The notes beneath the pieces are model-generated. The model made no database searches, was not told the DNA's origin, and was given only the letters and a program-made list of their open reading frames with translations. This document shows positions 1 to 10,500 of a stretch of 64,000 bases of DNA, piece after piece; positions within the stretch are counted from its first letter, which is position 1; each line of letters opens with the position of its first letter. A program made the translations under genes and the position numbers. Origin of the DNA: Alisma plantago-aquatica (Eukaryota; Streptophyta; Magnoliopsida; Alismatales; Alismataceae); NCBI GenBank assembly GCA_963693085.1, contig OY856412.1, positions 1,412,250,394 through 1,412,314,393 on the forward strand, in the 5' to 3' direction.

Positions 1-640
1 ATAGTCGTCACATCATTATCTTTGGATAAATATGTAACACAACACGAATTAGTTACTTACATTGAGTCATACTCAATTTGCAAACCAGAATTAAAAAAAT
101 TATATGCTTCAAATCGATAACATATTTTAACCTTTTGGGTTGAATATGATATGAATTTAAAACATCACTCTATTATACTCACTTTGGTGAGATACAAATG
201 AGACAGTTATTTAAAGTCATCCACTTTAATAATGATATTGATGTTTTCTGTTGCTTATGGAACACTCGTTGTACATGACCATACATAAAAATAGCAATGA
301 CCAAGACGACCAACAGAAGTCAACCGCCGGTTTGACAGAAAAAAAAAAAAACATCAATCTGTCAACTATATATATTCTTATGAGGTTCTTTGAAAACTGC
401 TGACCGAAGAACAGAACATAAAACTATGGACTGTAGTACTTCATCGGGAAATATCATAGTTTTTGTTTAAAAGAATTTTTGATTACGCAAGTACATGTCA
501 AAAGAACCCAGTCGCATAGTAACAAAAACCCTCTAAAGGAAACTTAACGTGCCCAAAGTACTTTTTGGCAATGTGTTAATTCCAATTGCAGGGTCGTCAT
601 CAATGTACACATATTGCTGTTTATTAGACTATAGCTCCGT
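1..640. repeat. Duplicated 3' flank of NHL gene, copy 1
   Basis: This stretch aligns with 8521-9172 almost base for base, with scattered substitutions and small indels. Both copies lie on the downstream (3') side of an NHL gene that reads leftwards. Alignment is lost just after the words ccgttcggta. No coding potential is recognised. The left limit of the duplication cannot be seen because the window starts inside it. Confidence 0.85.
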
Positions 641-2604
641 TCGGTAAAGCGTCCAATGGTGACGGGTAGAGAACGGGCAAGTCCGGGCAGCGTCTGGGAA
701 ATTAAAATGCTTCTATCCTAACACCAATAGAACCTGCCGCTAGAGGATTACCATTTTCATCATTGATAAAGCTATACAAAGCGGCGGAAATCATACAATT
801 TCCACCGCATCAATTTGAAGCAGTGGAGAACGACGGATGCTCACCGCTTTACATATGGTGACTGAAAACAATGGTGAATGGTTTAAGTTTGGTGGACGTA
901 TACTAGAATAGCAATGCTAAATCAAAAGAATCTTGTGTTCGTCTTTATTAGTCTGCCGACTTTCAACCCTTTCGTTTCCAATTCCAACGTATAGGAGCAT
1001 AAAGTCAAGGCGTTTTTATGAGGAACAGCGGCAAGGTTCTATTGCCGTAGGGTACCAGACGAACGACGCGATGAAACAAATATGGAGGTACGAAAAATAT
1101 TATAAATTGCTCTCATACCAAATGATAGAAATTATCATATCCGAATTTTGTGAAGCCTCCATATTTCTCTGATTCTGGTGACAGAGTGATGATACAGTTG
1201 TCCGGAGAAAAGTACGTACAGACGAAAAGAAAGAAAACGCCTGAAATGGAAAGGGCAGTCCACGGAAGGATCCTCTCAGACGTCCGTTTCTCTCCCCTGA
1301 TGGCTCTCCAACAGATGGAATGTGTTTGTTACGGATCTTTTCTATAGAGAGAGGACCAAGTCTTTATATAACATATATTTAATATTTCTCTATCCATCTA
1401 AGAGACATAGCGCTTATGGAGTCTAAACTAAACCCCAATGGATGTATCCTTTCAGAAAAAGTACATAATAAATATATTACTATTTATTTTGGGCCACACT
1501 AAAAAGGAATTTTAACAACATCATCATAGATCAACAACATACAACGCCATGTCAAGTGATATTAGAACTCAAGGAGGGGCTAGCTGAGCAAGACTTCTTA
1601 GACACAATGGTTGCTATGTGGGGGATTTGGTTCCACATGAACTACATGGTTTTAGAGACAGGGAAAAGAAGCTTCACCTCTTTATCCAAGCGTCTTACAT
1701 GAAGGATGCACTAGAGACACACTGCAATAAGCGACGTATCGAGACGGAGGTAGATGCAAAGCAACGAGTTGACACGACAACCTATGCAATGCGTTGTTAA
1801 ACTTAACAGTAATGTTGCCTATAGCAACGAGACCTCCATGGCGCTGGGCGTGGTGGGTAGAGACCATGAGGGCTAGACCGTAGTGGTGCTCGGTCGCAGT
1901 CATCGGGAGCGTTGGCCAGTGGAGCTAGGGGAGGTTTTTGTGATATTGGTAGACATCCAACTCGCGACTCAGGCTGGGTGGAAAAATGTGGAATCCGAGA
2001 CCGATTCACTGATACTCTATTTCTCTCTTATATAGAGAAGAGCATGACACTTTAGATCTTTCTGTTATGTTTGGCTCTTTGGTCTTTTTTTTCTTGCCGA
2101 TCCTATAATAAGGTGGCATATGAAATTCAAACTCGCAAAGGATGGTGATTTTATGTACACCGAGGAGGTTGGGGATATCCATCAACCTATTTTGAACCTT
2201 GTACCACTGATCTTTATAATTAATGAACAGAATTGGCCCCGTTATCAAAAGAAAAAAACAATTTTATTAGACCCTATCTAATTTTAGTAGGACACGTCCT
2301 GCAGAAAATACGTCGACTGATGGTGGACTCTGCCTCTTGGAATTTGAGGAGATAAAAGGGGACTTGGTAAAAGTTATTTTTCTAAAGAAGGACCAATAAA
2401 ATTCAGGATTGACCCGCAAAATTGCACCCCTTAGAAAAATTAACGGATGAAGAAACCCCTACTATATATGAAAGTGTTTCTTATTAGGCTCCTACCAAAT
2501 AACTATTGGAGGCCACCTATAGTAAAGCAGTCTATTATTATGATTCATATATTATCTATCTATTAGGTATAGTCCTTAAAAGTAGTAAAAGAGATTTACT
2601 CATC
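641..2604. other. 1.96-kb segment present only beside NHL copy 1
   Basis: In copy 2 the flank (ending 9172) and the NHL block (starting 9195) are only about 20 bp apart. In copy 1 they are separated by this segment, so it is an insertion in copy 1 or a deletion in copy 2. It holds the anonymous repeat R1 (1818-2483). A short stretch near 1570-1660 reads on the plus strand like the W-x-IW-x(3)-N part of plant LINE ORF2, but this is too short to be secure. No terminal inverted repeats or flanking target duplication were found. The short ORFs look fortuitous. Confidence 0.55.
1818..2483. repeat. Anonymous dispersed repeat R, copy R1
   Basis: It matches 6848-7527 over its whole length with few differences. 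Similarity begins at agcaacgagacc and ends near gtttctta. It contains a promoter-like patch (tcttatatagagaag, about 2028) and a poly-T run. No terminal inverted repeats, tRNA-derived boxes or protein similarity were recognised. The open frames on either strand change between the copies, so a gene is unlikely. It may be a solo LTR fragment or a duplicated intergenic piece. Confidence 0.75.
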
Positions 2605-2782
2605 GATCTTGCTGTTGTAATCATAATTGAATTATCAAATGGGGAACGTGTTATATACTAATTACCGACATTGCAACATATGCAGAGTAAAAGAATGCGT
2701 CGTCGCATCGCATCCAAGTTGTCTAACGATGTCGCTGATAGTAAACAGCCGGCACACCCACGGGCCGGCGACGGCCCACTCT
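2605..2782. repeat. Duplicated NHL 3' region, copy 1
   Basis: This is the 3' flank immediately after the stop codon of NHL copy 1. It matches 9195-9356. Copy 1 has about 13 extra bases near 2751-2765 relative to copy 2, in a GC-rich patch containing cgggccgg. No separate gene is seen. Confidence 0.7.
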
Positions 2783-3424
2783 TCACACGCTAACGCTACA
2801 CTGGGAGCTCCGCTGCAGCTTCCCTGTGGCTGTCGGTCCACTTCCATCAAACCCGAACGTGGCGGGGCAGTTAATTTCTATCCTGTACGTCCCCGACGTC
2901 CAGCTCCCGACCTTCCACCGGACCCTACCTGCGGCTCTAACCCGCATCATCACCGTACCTCCGGCTACGTCCGCCGCCAGCCCTGCAGCTACATGATGCG
3001 CCAAGGGGACACCCTCCCCGTGAAGGATCAACGGCGACCATACCACCACTTCGTGATGCCCCTGGTAGTAACTGTTGCTTCCTAGCACGGCCGGCGTGGA
3101 CAGCGTGAGCTGCTGGCCGCCGTACTCGAGTCGCGCGTCCAGGCGGTCGTAGAGGACGCCGATGCGGGAGTTTGGGTTGTGGGACGAGAGAGTGACTTGC
3201 AGTGTAGAGGTGAGTTGTGGTGGTGAGGGCTGTGGAGAGTAGTTGAAGGGAGTGTCTGTGGTGGATAGGTTGAAGCGGGAGATGGAGGCTGACATGAGGG
3301 TGAACCCGGGTTTGCTGGGTCGGAGCACCAAGTAGATGATGAGGATTGTGAGGAGGATTAGGAAGACGAGAAACAGAATGGAGAAGAAGAGCCGCCGGAG
3401 CAGCTTGCGGCCACCGAAAAGACT
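2783..3424 (-). pseudogene. NHL (NDR1/HIN1-like, LEA_2) gene, truncated copy 1
   Basis: The C-terminal ~200 codons of a membrane-anchored LEA_2 protein are present and differ from copy 2 (9357-10058) at only a few residues (Thr to Met after GFTL, Ala to Val in HHEVxVWS, Val to Phe in TFGxDG). The membrane segment and LEA_2 domain, including SHNPNSRIGVLYD, are kept. The first ~34 residues are gone: alignment stops at gaaaagact, where copia sequence begins, and the NHL frame meets stop codons within a few codons of the junction. The first Met left lies inside the membrane helix. It is probably non-functional, although the body has no internal stops, so the damage is recent. Confidence 0.9.
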
Positions 3425-3824
3425 ATTTCTTCAGAATCATCAGATTCCTTGGATGTCCTAGGCCGTTTACTTCTCCTTGGTTCACTATTTCTTCAGAATC
3501 ATCAGATTCAGAAATAGCTTGTTCTGAGTCACCCCCCACATTTGTCATCCTTTCCACGTGCTCGGGAATGGAACCTGTGGTAAATGAATCTTCTTGAGAT
3601 ACTTCATTGGGCACACCAGTTTTCATAGGAAACACTGAGGATGTTGCATCACGTAATTCCACAATTGTATTAACCTCAATGCCAGAGATATCTCATTTCA
3701 CAATCAGAAATCTATAAGCATAGCTTGTCTCTACATAACCTAAGAATATGGCATCAACCATTTTCGGTCCTGATTTCTCTCTTTTGTGTTCAGGGACAAG
3801 TACCTTTGCAAGGCACCCCCACAC
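3425..3824 (-). pseudogene. copia-A integrase C-terminal / linker region
   Basis: This continues the integrase frame with VWGCLAKVLVPEHKR and a FLGYVETSYAYRF-like segment, then an acidic linker (SESDDSEEIVNQGEVN) and, after a one-base frameshift, RRSKRPRTSK. There are at least two in-frame stops. It ends where the RT domain should begin. The acidic motif ESDDSEEI appears twice because a 26-bp direct repeat (3422-3447 and 3484-3509) sits at the junction with the NHL gene. Confidence 0.8.
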
Positions 3825-4487
3825 TCAAAGATATTTAAGACTCGGTTTCCTTCCTCTCCACAACTCAAACGGAGTACTCTCTGAATGTTTATGAGGAACT
3901 CTATTCAGAATATGGCAAGCCGTATTCAAAGCTTCCCCCCACATAAAGTTGGGTAATCCAGATGTTTGGAGTAAGGTATTTACCATATCTATTAAGGTTC
4001 GGTTTTTACGTTCAACTATCCCATTTGATTGTGGTGAATAAGGAGCAGTGACCTCATGAACTATACCATGTAATTGGAAAAATTCCAAAAACAAATTCGA
4101 GGTATACTCTCCTCCCCTATCAGACCTTAATCGCTTAAGTACTTTACCAGTTTGAATTTCAGCTTCTTTCTTATAAATTTGAAATTTATCTAATGCCTCA
4201 TCTTTACTTCTAAGTAAAAAGACATAACAATATCTACTCGCATCGTCAATAAAAGTTATAAAATAACGCTTTTGATCTCTCGTAGCAACACCATTAAGTT
4301 TATAGATATCTGTATGAACTAAATCCAAAATTTCCAAATTCCTATTCACAGAATGAAAAGGCTTCCTAGGCAATTTAGCTTGTACACAGATTTCACATTT
4401 ATTGTTGCTAATTTCAGATTTAGGGATCAAATCTAGATTCATCATACGCTTCATTGAGGCAATATTAACATGTCCCAAATGTGAATG
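3825..4487 (-). pseudogene. copia-A integrase domain
   Basis: An open block of 217 codons follows a stop at 4488. It begins with the zinc-binding part (HLGHVN, then KCEICVQAK), followed by the rve catalytic core: first Asp in VHTDI, second Asp in RSDRGGEY, Glu in [11 protein letters not shown]. These are the D,D-35-E residues of retroviral-type integrases, which insert cDNA into the chromosome. GAG-pre-integrase sequence lies just upstream in the same frame. The catalytic residues look intact, but the surrounding polyprotein is broken, so the enzyme is unlikely to be made. Confidence 0.92.
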
Positions 4488-5407
4488 TCATACATCGAAT
4501 GAAACAAGATTCATGCAAACAGAACTATAATCATTCAAATTTAAAACGGAATTTGAAACAGGTTCAACATGAATCTTAAACAAGTTCTCCACATCACATA
4601 AGTACCCCTTGCTGAAACATAAAGAATCACGAAGGCATGTAATAATAGCCTTATTACATTTACAATCTACTCTATAACCTTCTCTAACTAATATGACGCC
4701 ACTAAGGATATTGCGTCGAATGGTTGGAACATGTCTGACCCTGTTAAGAGTCAAAACCTTCCCCGAAGGGAACTTCAAGTCCACCCGTCCTTCGCCTTTG
4801 ACTTCTGCAGAGCTAGAATCGCCCAAAGTCACGGACCGACCTCGAGAGGTCTGATAAGACACAAACAGGGATTTATCAGCACATACATGTACATTAGCCA
4901 CAGTGTCAATTATCCAATAAAGTGGTTCAAAAATAGAAAGAATTTCAGGTTTAATAGACACGTACCCATCATTGAGGTTCAAGGATGCAGTCATCATATT
5001 GACCACAGCCTCCTCAGTTGCAGATGCGGTAGCTTTCTTTGCCTTCTTAGTAGGACAATCCTTGTTCCAGTGGCCAACCTGTCCACAAGTCCAACAAGGT
5101 TTGTTCTTCGGTTTCTTTTGGATCTTTGCCTTGGGTTTATGTGCATTCTTAGATTTCTTATCTTTAGTGTTTTTCGTAGAAGTAAGATTAACAGTTGGAT
5201 TCGCATCAGTAGGCACCTTGACCCCTTTCTCCTTTAAGTGTTCTTCTTGTATATTAATATCCATCATTAATTCATCCATGGTGTGTGTCCCTTTGCGATG
5301 CTTCAGAGACATACCAAACGACTCCCAAGACTTAGGGAATTTTTCTATGATAGACATAACAACAAACTTCTCAGGCAACACCATCTTGGCATCTGAAAGT
5401 TCATGAA
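4488..5407 (-). pseudogene. copia-A gag C-terminus and protease
   Basis: This frame starts in the gag C-terminal half. It has a lysine-rich stretch and an intact zinc knuckle CWTCGQVGHWNKDC (CX2CX4HX4C, about 5055-5096) that would bind element RNA. The aspartic protease follows; its active site reads IIDTVANVHVC where copia elements have D-S/T-G-A, so the catalytic glycine is lost. The frame stops at 4488 just before integrase. A one-base shift near 5405 separates it from the gag N-terminus. Confidence 0.88.
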
Positions 5408-5839
5408 CTAGGAGTTGTAGATCGTGTGTTTGATCAGAAACTGACTTACCTCAACCATCTGAAACTTAAGAAATTTTGACACGCAGTATTTTTCAACACC
5501 TTGATTTTCAGTGCTAAAATTCTTAATTAACAATTCCCATAAAACCTTGGACGTAGTGACTGGCGGCTTTGAGTAAGAATCATACAGTTTATTATTTAAA
5601 CCAAACAGAATCAACCTGCAGCACGTTTTATCACCCTTCTTCCAATTAGCAATAATGTTTGCATTATCAGGAATTGTTTCATCAGATACAGGTTCAGTTT
5701 CAATTAAATACTGATCATAACCCGCAATATTCAGCCAAATTTCCATACGACTCTGCCAACGGGAAAAGTTCGTACCAGTAAACTTTTCAGGCATATTAGT
5801 GGTATCAATTTTACATCCCGAACTACCCTGACCGGCCAT
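5408..5839 (-). pseudogene. copia-A gag N-terminus
   Basis: This 143-codon frame opens with MAGQGSSGCKIDTTNMPEKF and has the DUF4219/UBN2-type capsid pattern (FTGTNFSRWQSRMEIWL, then WELLIKNFSTEN). It is read into a wrong frame at its 3' end by an indel near 5405-5450; the next frame resumes the gag sequence. The start is the first Met of the block, in a typical gag position. Confidence 0.85.
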
Positions 5840-6847
5840 AGTTAATTAACGACATATACTAATTTCTTTAAGACTGTTGTTAATGTTGGTTATTGTCGTT
5901 CATGCAACAGCGACAGGTGCAATATAATTAACAGTGCAGGCAGATCCAAAATAAGAATTAAAGAACAAACAAAGCAGGAGAAAAGAAAACAGGAGTTAGA
6001 TTCGCAAATCAGATCGTTCGTTGAGAAACGAACGTGTTATTTAAAGAAATCAGTGCCCGACAATCCTTGCAGATAGGCACTGTTCTCCCAGTCTTGATCC
6101 GGCATGAACCTGGATTGTTGCACGTCTTGCTCGCGCACGTTGCACTGCCACCGGTGCAGCACAACAACTGCAGGTACCACCGCCTGACAGCTACGTCTCG
6201 GAGACAGGAAGGTTGAGTCGTGCTTCGCACAGGAGGACAACTCCGCAAAGTGACTCCATGGATGACAACTCTCGCACTCGGGATTAGGGCTCTCAAAACA
6301 CATGGCGGCAGATGACTATTTTTGGTGTGTTTAACCCTAATGACCGGATGTGTATATATAGCCACGCACGTCCCTAATCCTATTCCCAGTAAGATGCAAA
6401 CACTCGGTTGCTCTTGTACACAATACGGAATAATCCGTAAATTAGGATTAAGAAATCCGAATAAGAAAGCAACAATTAATTACACAATCCACAAGCCCGA
6501 GCCCGGCGAGGCATGGCATGGCATGCGCGCGTGCGTGCGTTGTGATGTGGTAACCCGACCCACCAAGGAGGTGAGCATACCTCCTTCTTAGGACTCCTTT
6601 GGACACTAGTGCCTCATGTGATCCTACATATGAGGACCACAAAAGTTCTAGGTGTGAGCAATATGGGATAAAACTTCTTTTCCATTTGCACTAGAAACAA
6701 TACTACATTCTCACATGTACTTGCTGCACTACATTGGGCTCAACCCATGCTAAATAAATGCTTTGATACAGTAACGACACTACAATAATTACTTCCTACA
6801 GTAATTACGTGTTGCTACAGTAACAGCAAAAGTCATTTATCTAACAA
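5840..6847 (-). other. copia-A 5' untranslated / LTR-like region
   Basis: This 1-kb non-coding segment lies upstream of gag. A TATA-like word, ctatatataca, is on the minus strand at about 6352-6362, which would place a transcription start ~490 bp before gag. The distal part (6700-6840) has repeated ctacagtaa/gctacagtaac words as in some copia LTRs. With no second LTR in the window, the exact LTR borders cannot be set. The short ORFs here show no protein similarity. Confidence 0.45.
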
Positions 6848-7527
6848 CCTACAGCAACGAGACCTCCATGGCACTGGGCGTGGTGGGTAGAGACCATGAG
6901 GGCTAGACCGTAGTGGTGCTCAGTCACAGTCATCGGGAGCGTTGGCCAGTGGAGCTAGGGGAGGTTTTTGTGATGTTGGTAGACATCCAACTAGCGACTC
7001 AGGCTGGGTGGAAAAATGTGGAATCCGAAACCGATTCACTGATACTCTATTTCTCTCTTATATAGAGAAGAGGATGATACTTTAGATCTTTCTGTTATGT
7101 TTGGCTCTTTGGTCTTTTTTTTTCTTGCCGATCCTATAATAATAAGGTGGCGTATGAAATTCAAACTCACAAAGGATGGTGATTTTATGTACACCAAGGA
7201 GGTTGGGGATATCCATCAACTTATTTTGAACATTGTACCACTGATCTTTATAATTAATGAACAGAATCGGCCCCGTTATCAAAAAAACAAACGATTTTAT
7301 TAGACCCTATCTAATATTAGTAGGACACGTCATGCAGAAAATACGTCGACTGATGGTGGGTGGACTAAAAAATATGCCTCTTGGAATTTGAGGAGAAAAA
7401 AGGGGACTTGGTAAAAGTTATTTTTGTAAAGAAGGACCAATAAAATTCAGCATTGACCCACAAAATTGCACCCCTTAGAAAAATTAACGGATGAAGAAAC
7501 CCCTACTATATATGTAAGCGTTTCTTA
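6848..7527. repeat. Anonymous dispersed repeat R, copy R2
   Basis: This is the partner of 1818-2483. It sits between the 5' end of copia-A and the protease end of the copia-B fragment, and its right edge coincides with the point where copia-B protease coding stops. R may therefore have inserted into copia-B, or marks a rearrangement breakpoint. Differences from R1 include short indels (for example extra ata near 7140 and a longer tract near 7366). Confidence 0.75.
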
Positions 7528-8480
7528 ATGGAAATATGCACAGTGGCATGAGAGTCAAGCCACCAACTATATAATGGAATATTTGAAAGATGACATTATA
7601 TGAAACAAGAGATATTATACCTTTCTTTTCCAACCATTTCTTGTAATTGAAGCATTCCTTCTTAGCATGTCCTTTCTTACGATAGAAGAAGCATTTCATG
7701 TTAGCCTTGCTTCCCTCGGCCTTGCCATCTGGCTTAGACACTCCACCTGAGATAGGTGCAACTCCCTTCATTTTTCCTTTACCCTTGCGACCATGTTTAT
7801 CATGGGTGCTTAGATGCGCAGCAGGGACCCCTTCATTCTTCAGTCTCTCTTCTTCTTGGACACACATGGCCAGTAAATCATTTTTCTTTTTGTGTGTTGT
7901 AAGAGACCTTGAATGATCCATACTGACTAGGCAAGGAAGTTAAAATGAAATGAAAAAGGAATGCGTCAGAAATGGATAACTCCATCTCATTGATTTGTGC
8001 GACAATATCTCTCATCCCCATGATGTGTTCACAGATCCCACATGAACCATTGTACTTCATAGAACACATCTTGGCCATTAATGTGTTGGCCCTAGACTTA
8101 CTAGAAGACACATATTGCTCTTCCACTACTTTTAAAAAATCTTTTGCCAATTCACAAGTAGGAATGAACCTCCTAATATGCTTTCCCACGTGTGCTTGCA
8201 TAAGCAACAAACTAAGCCATTAGAACGTTCCCATTTATCATAATTGACTTTTTCTACAGTAGTACTTTCCTCCATAAGTGGTTGTGGTTTTTCCACTCAG
8301 AAAGCTAAGTCTAAGTCCATACACCCTAATGTAAACATGACCTTTTCTTTCCATTCATTAAAATTTGAACAATTGAGATTTGGAATGTTATTATCACCAC
8401 ACAATGATGAGGAAATAACTGCAATAAATAAATTTTCCATATTAAAACTAATAAACCACAACTTTGAATGTAAAAGCAAA
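7528..8480 (-). pseudogene. Decayed copia gag-protease fragment (copia-B)
   Basis: Reading right to left: the gag start (NFNEWKEKVMFTLGCMDLDLA), UBN2 capsid core (KDFLKVVEEQY, TLMAKMCSMKY, MRDIVAQINEMELSISDAF, FILTSLPSQYG), MCVQEEERLK, then a zinc knuckle CFFYRKKGHAKKEC with its second Cys changed to Tyr, and finally a protease active-site remnant WWLDSHATVHIS (DSG to DSH) that stops at repeat R2. Several frameshifts join three open pieces. The family resembles Tnt1-like gag proteins, from a different copia lineage than copia-A. Confidence 0.88.
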
Positions 8481-8520
8481 TTTGAGGTCTACTTTGATTT
8501 ACTTTTATCTACTAATTTCA

Positions 8521-9172
8521 ATAGTCGTCACATCATTATCTTTGGATAAATATGTAACACAACACAAATTAGTTACTTACATTGAGTCATGCTCAATTTG
8601 CAAACCAGAAAAAAAAATTTATATGCTTCAAATTGATAACATATTTTAACCTTTGGTTGAATATGATATGAATTTAAAACATCACTCTATTATACTCACT
8701 TTGGTGAGATACAAATGAGACAGTTCTATAAAGTCATCCACTTTAATAATGATATTGATGTTTTCCATTGCTTATGGAACACTCGCTGTACGTGACCATA
8801 CATAAAAATAGCAATGACCAAGACGGCCAACAGAAGTCAACCACTGGTTTGATAGAAAAAGAAAAAAGAAAAAAAAACATCAATCCGTCAACTATATATA
8901 TTCTTATGAGGTTCTTTAAAAACTGCTGACCGAAGAACAGAACATAAAACTATGGACTACAGTACTTCATCGGGAAATATCATAGTTTTTGTTTAAAAGA
9001 ATTTTAGATTATACAAATACATGTCAAAAGAACCCAGTCGCATAGTAACAATAACCCTCTGAAGGAAACTTAACGTGCCCAAAGTACTTTTTGGCAATGT
9101 GTTAATTCCAATTGTAGGGTCGTCATCAATATACACATATTGCTGTTTATTAGACTATAGATCCGTTCGGTA
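8521..9172. repeat. Duplicated 3' flank of NHL gene, copy 2
   Basis: This is the partner of 1-640. Its right end continues after about 20 bp directly into the NHL block, unlike copy 1. A ~20-bp word (taatcataattgaattatc) occurs twice here, at about 9172-9190 and 9208-9226, but once in copy 1. Confidence 0.85.
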
Positions 9173-9356
9173 ATCATAATTGAATTATCGATATGATCTT
9201 GCTGTTGTAATCATAATTGAATTATCAAATGGGGAACGTGTTATATACTAATTACCGACATTGCAACATATGCAGAGTAAAAGAATGCGTCGTCGCATCG
9301 CATCCAAGTTGTCTAACGACGTCGCTGATAGTAAACAGCCGGCGACGGCCCACTCT

Positions 9357-10058
9357 TCACACGCTAACGCTACACTGGGAGCTCCGCTGCAGCTTCCCTG
9401 TGGCTGTCGGTCCACTTCCATCAACCCCGAACGTGGCGGGGCAGTTAATTTCTATCCTGTACGTCCCCGACGTCCAGCTCCCGACCTTCCACCGGACCCT
9501 ACCTGCGGCTCTAACCCGCATCATCACCGTACCTCCGGCTACGTCCGCCGCCAGCCCTGCAGCTACATGATGCGCCAAGGGGACACCCTCCCCGTGAAGG
9601 ATCAACGGCGACCATACCGCCACTTCGTGATGCCCCTGGTAGTAACTGTTGCTTCCTAGCACGGCCGGCGTAGACAGCGTGAGCTGCTGGCCGCCGTACT
9701 CGAGTCGCGCGTCCAGGCGGTCGTAGAGGACGCCGATGCGGGAGTTCGGGTTGTGGGACGAGAGAGTGACTTGCAGTGTAGAGGTGAGTTGTGGTGGTGA
9801 GGGCTGTGGAGAGTAGTTGAAGGGAGTGTCTGTGGTGGATAAGTTGAAGCGGGAGATGGAGGCTGACGTGAGGGTGAACCCAGGTTTGCTGGGTCGGAGC
9901 ACCAAGTAGATGATGAAGATTGTGAGGAGGATTAGGAAGACGAGAAACAGAATGGAGAAGAAGAGCCGCCGGAGCAGCTTGCGGCCGCCGAAAAGACTGC
10001 TGCGCTCCGCGCAGTGCAGGTCCTTCTTGTCCATCTTGGCGGACATTCTCGATGGCAA
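9357..10058 (-). CDS. NDR1/HIN1-like (NHL) LEA_2 family membrane protein
   Basis: Intact 233-codon single-exon gene. The N-terminus is short, basic and cytosolic-looking (to about residue 33). One strong hydrophobic segment (about residues 33-55, FFSILFLVFLILLTIFIIYL) is followed by VLRPSKPGFTLTSASISRFN, typical of NHL proteins. The LEA_2 domain fills most of the rest, with NPNSRIGVLYD and a C-terminal INCPATFGV. Family members are single-pass plasma-membrane or ER proteins linked to pathogen and abiotic-stress responses; the exact role here is not known. Length fits the family (about 200-260). Coding GC is far higher than the surroundings. Three in-frame Met codons lie within the first nine residues (MPSRMSAKM), so the exact start is uncertain by a few codons. 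Copy 1 (2783-3424) is its broken duplicate. Confidence 0.92.
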   Translation of the reverse strand: MPSRMSAKMDKKDLHCAERSSLFGGRKLLRRLFFSILFLVFLILLTIFIIYLVLRPSKPGFTLTSASISRFNLSTTDTPFNYSPQPSPPQLTSTLQVTLSSHNPNSRIGVLYDRLDARLEYGGQQLTLSTPAVLGSNSYYQGHHEVAVWSPLILHGEGVPLAHHVAAGLAADVAGGTVMMRVRAAGRVRWKVGSWTSGTYRIEINCPATFGVDGSGPTATGKLQRSSQCSVSV

Positions 10059-10500
10059 GCAGTAAGGGTAAATGCCGGAGAGTATAGAAGCGCGGATGCT
10101 ACTTGCTCTGTACGGGGGAGGCGAGGCGGAGAAGAAGAGAGGTTGAAGATCTGGGTGTGTGTGGATTGATATCAGGAGCTGAGAGCAGCTCGCGGCTCTG
10201 CATGTGATGTTCCTTTGGCGGGTTGTCGGGTTGGTGAGGGGTCGTTATCAAGGCCACACCTGAGAGGAAAAAGAGAGCTACCCAGGTTGCAAACTGGAAC
10301 TCAGATAGACGTACGTCGCTATGTGTCTGGCCGGATTGCCTGCTTTGCGGCATACGCCCGGCAAGTTTCAGTGATGATGTTATGCACAACCATAAGTTTT
10401 ACGAATGATTCTGAAGTGGACCAGTTGGCTCGCAGTGATCCACTGAAAACGAAAAGGAGAAAGATGGTTTGATGAACGAATGAAGAAGCAGGTGCAAGCT
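10059..10500 (-). promoter_or_regulatory. Upstream region of the NHL gene
   Basis: This is the probable promoter and 5' leader of the NHL gene, since it lies directly upstream of its start. It is moderately GC-rich. I see no clear TATA box at the expected distance, and the overlapping short ORFs on both strands have no recognisable product. Confidence 0.4.

Larger units (their letters stand above)
3425..6847 (-). mobile_element. Ty1/copia element, 3'-truncated (copia-A)
   Basis: Reading right to left are a 5' non-coding region (LTR-like), gag, protease, integrase and the linker before reverse transcriptase. RT, RNase H and the 3' LTR are absent, and the element ends inside NHL copy 1. Its last recognisable words are the basic motif RRSKRPRTSK, which normally precedes RT in copia polyproteins, followed by an acidic stretch. 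The right limit is uncertain because no initiator-Met PBS and no matching second LTR were found; it is placed at the start of repeat R2. Confidence 0.8.

Noticed and set aside
2006..2248. Minus-strand ORF in repeat R, similar in both copies (also 7082-7282)
   Set aside because: The two copies diverge by frameshift at their C-termini, no known domain is present, and the plus strand is equally open in one copy.
5840..6010. Initiator-Met PBS for copia-A
   Set aside because: The expected tggtatcagagc word is not present on the minus strand here; the element may use another primer or the site has decayed.
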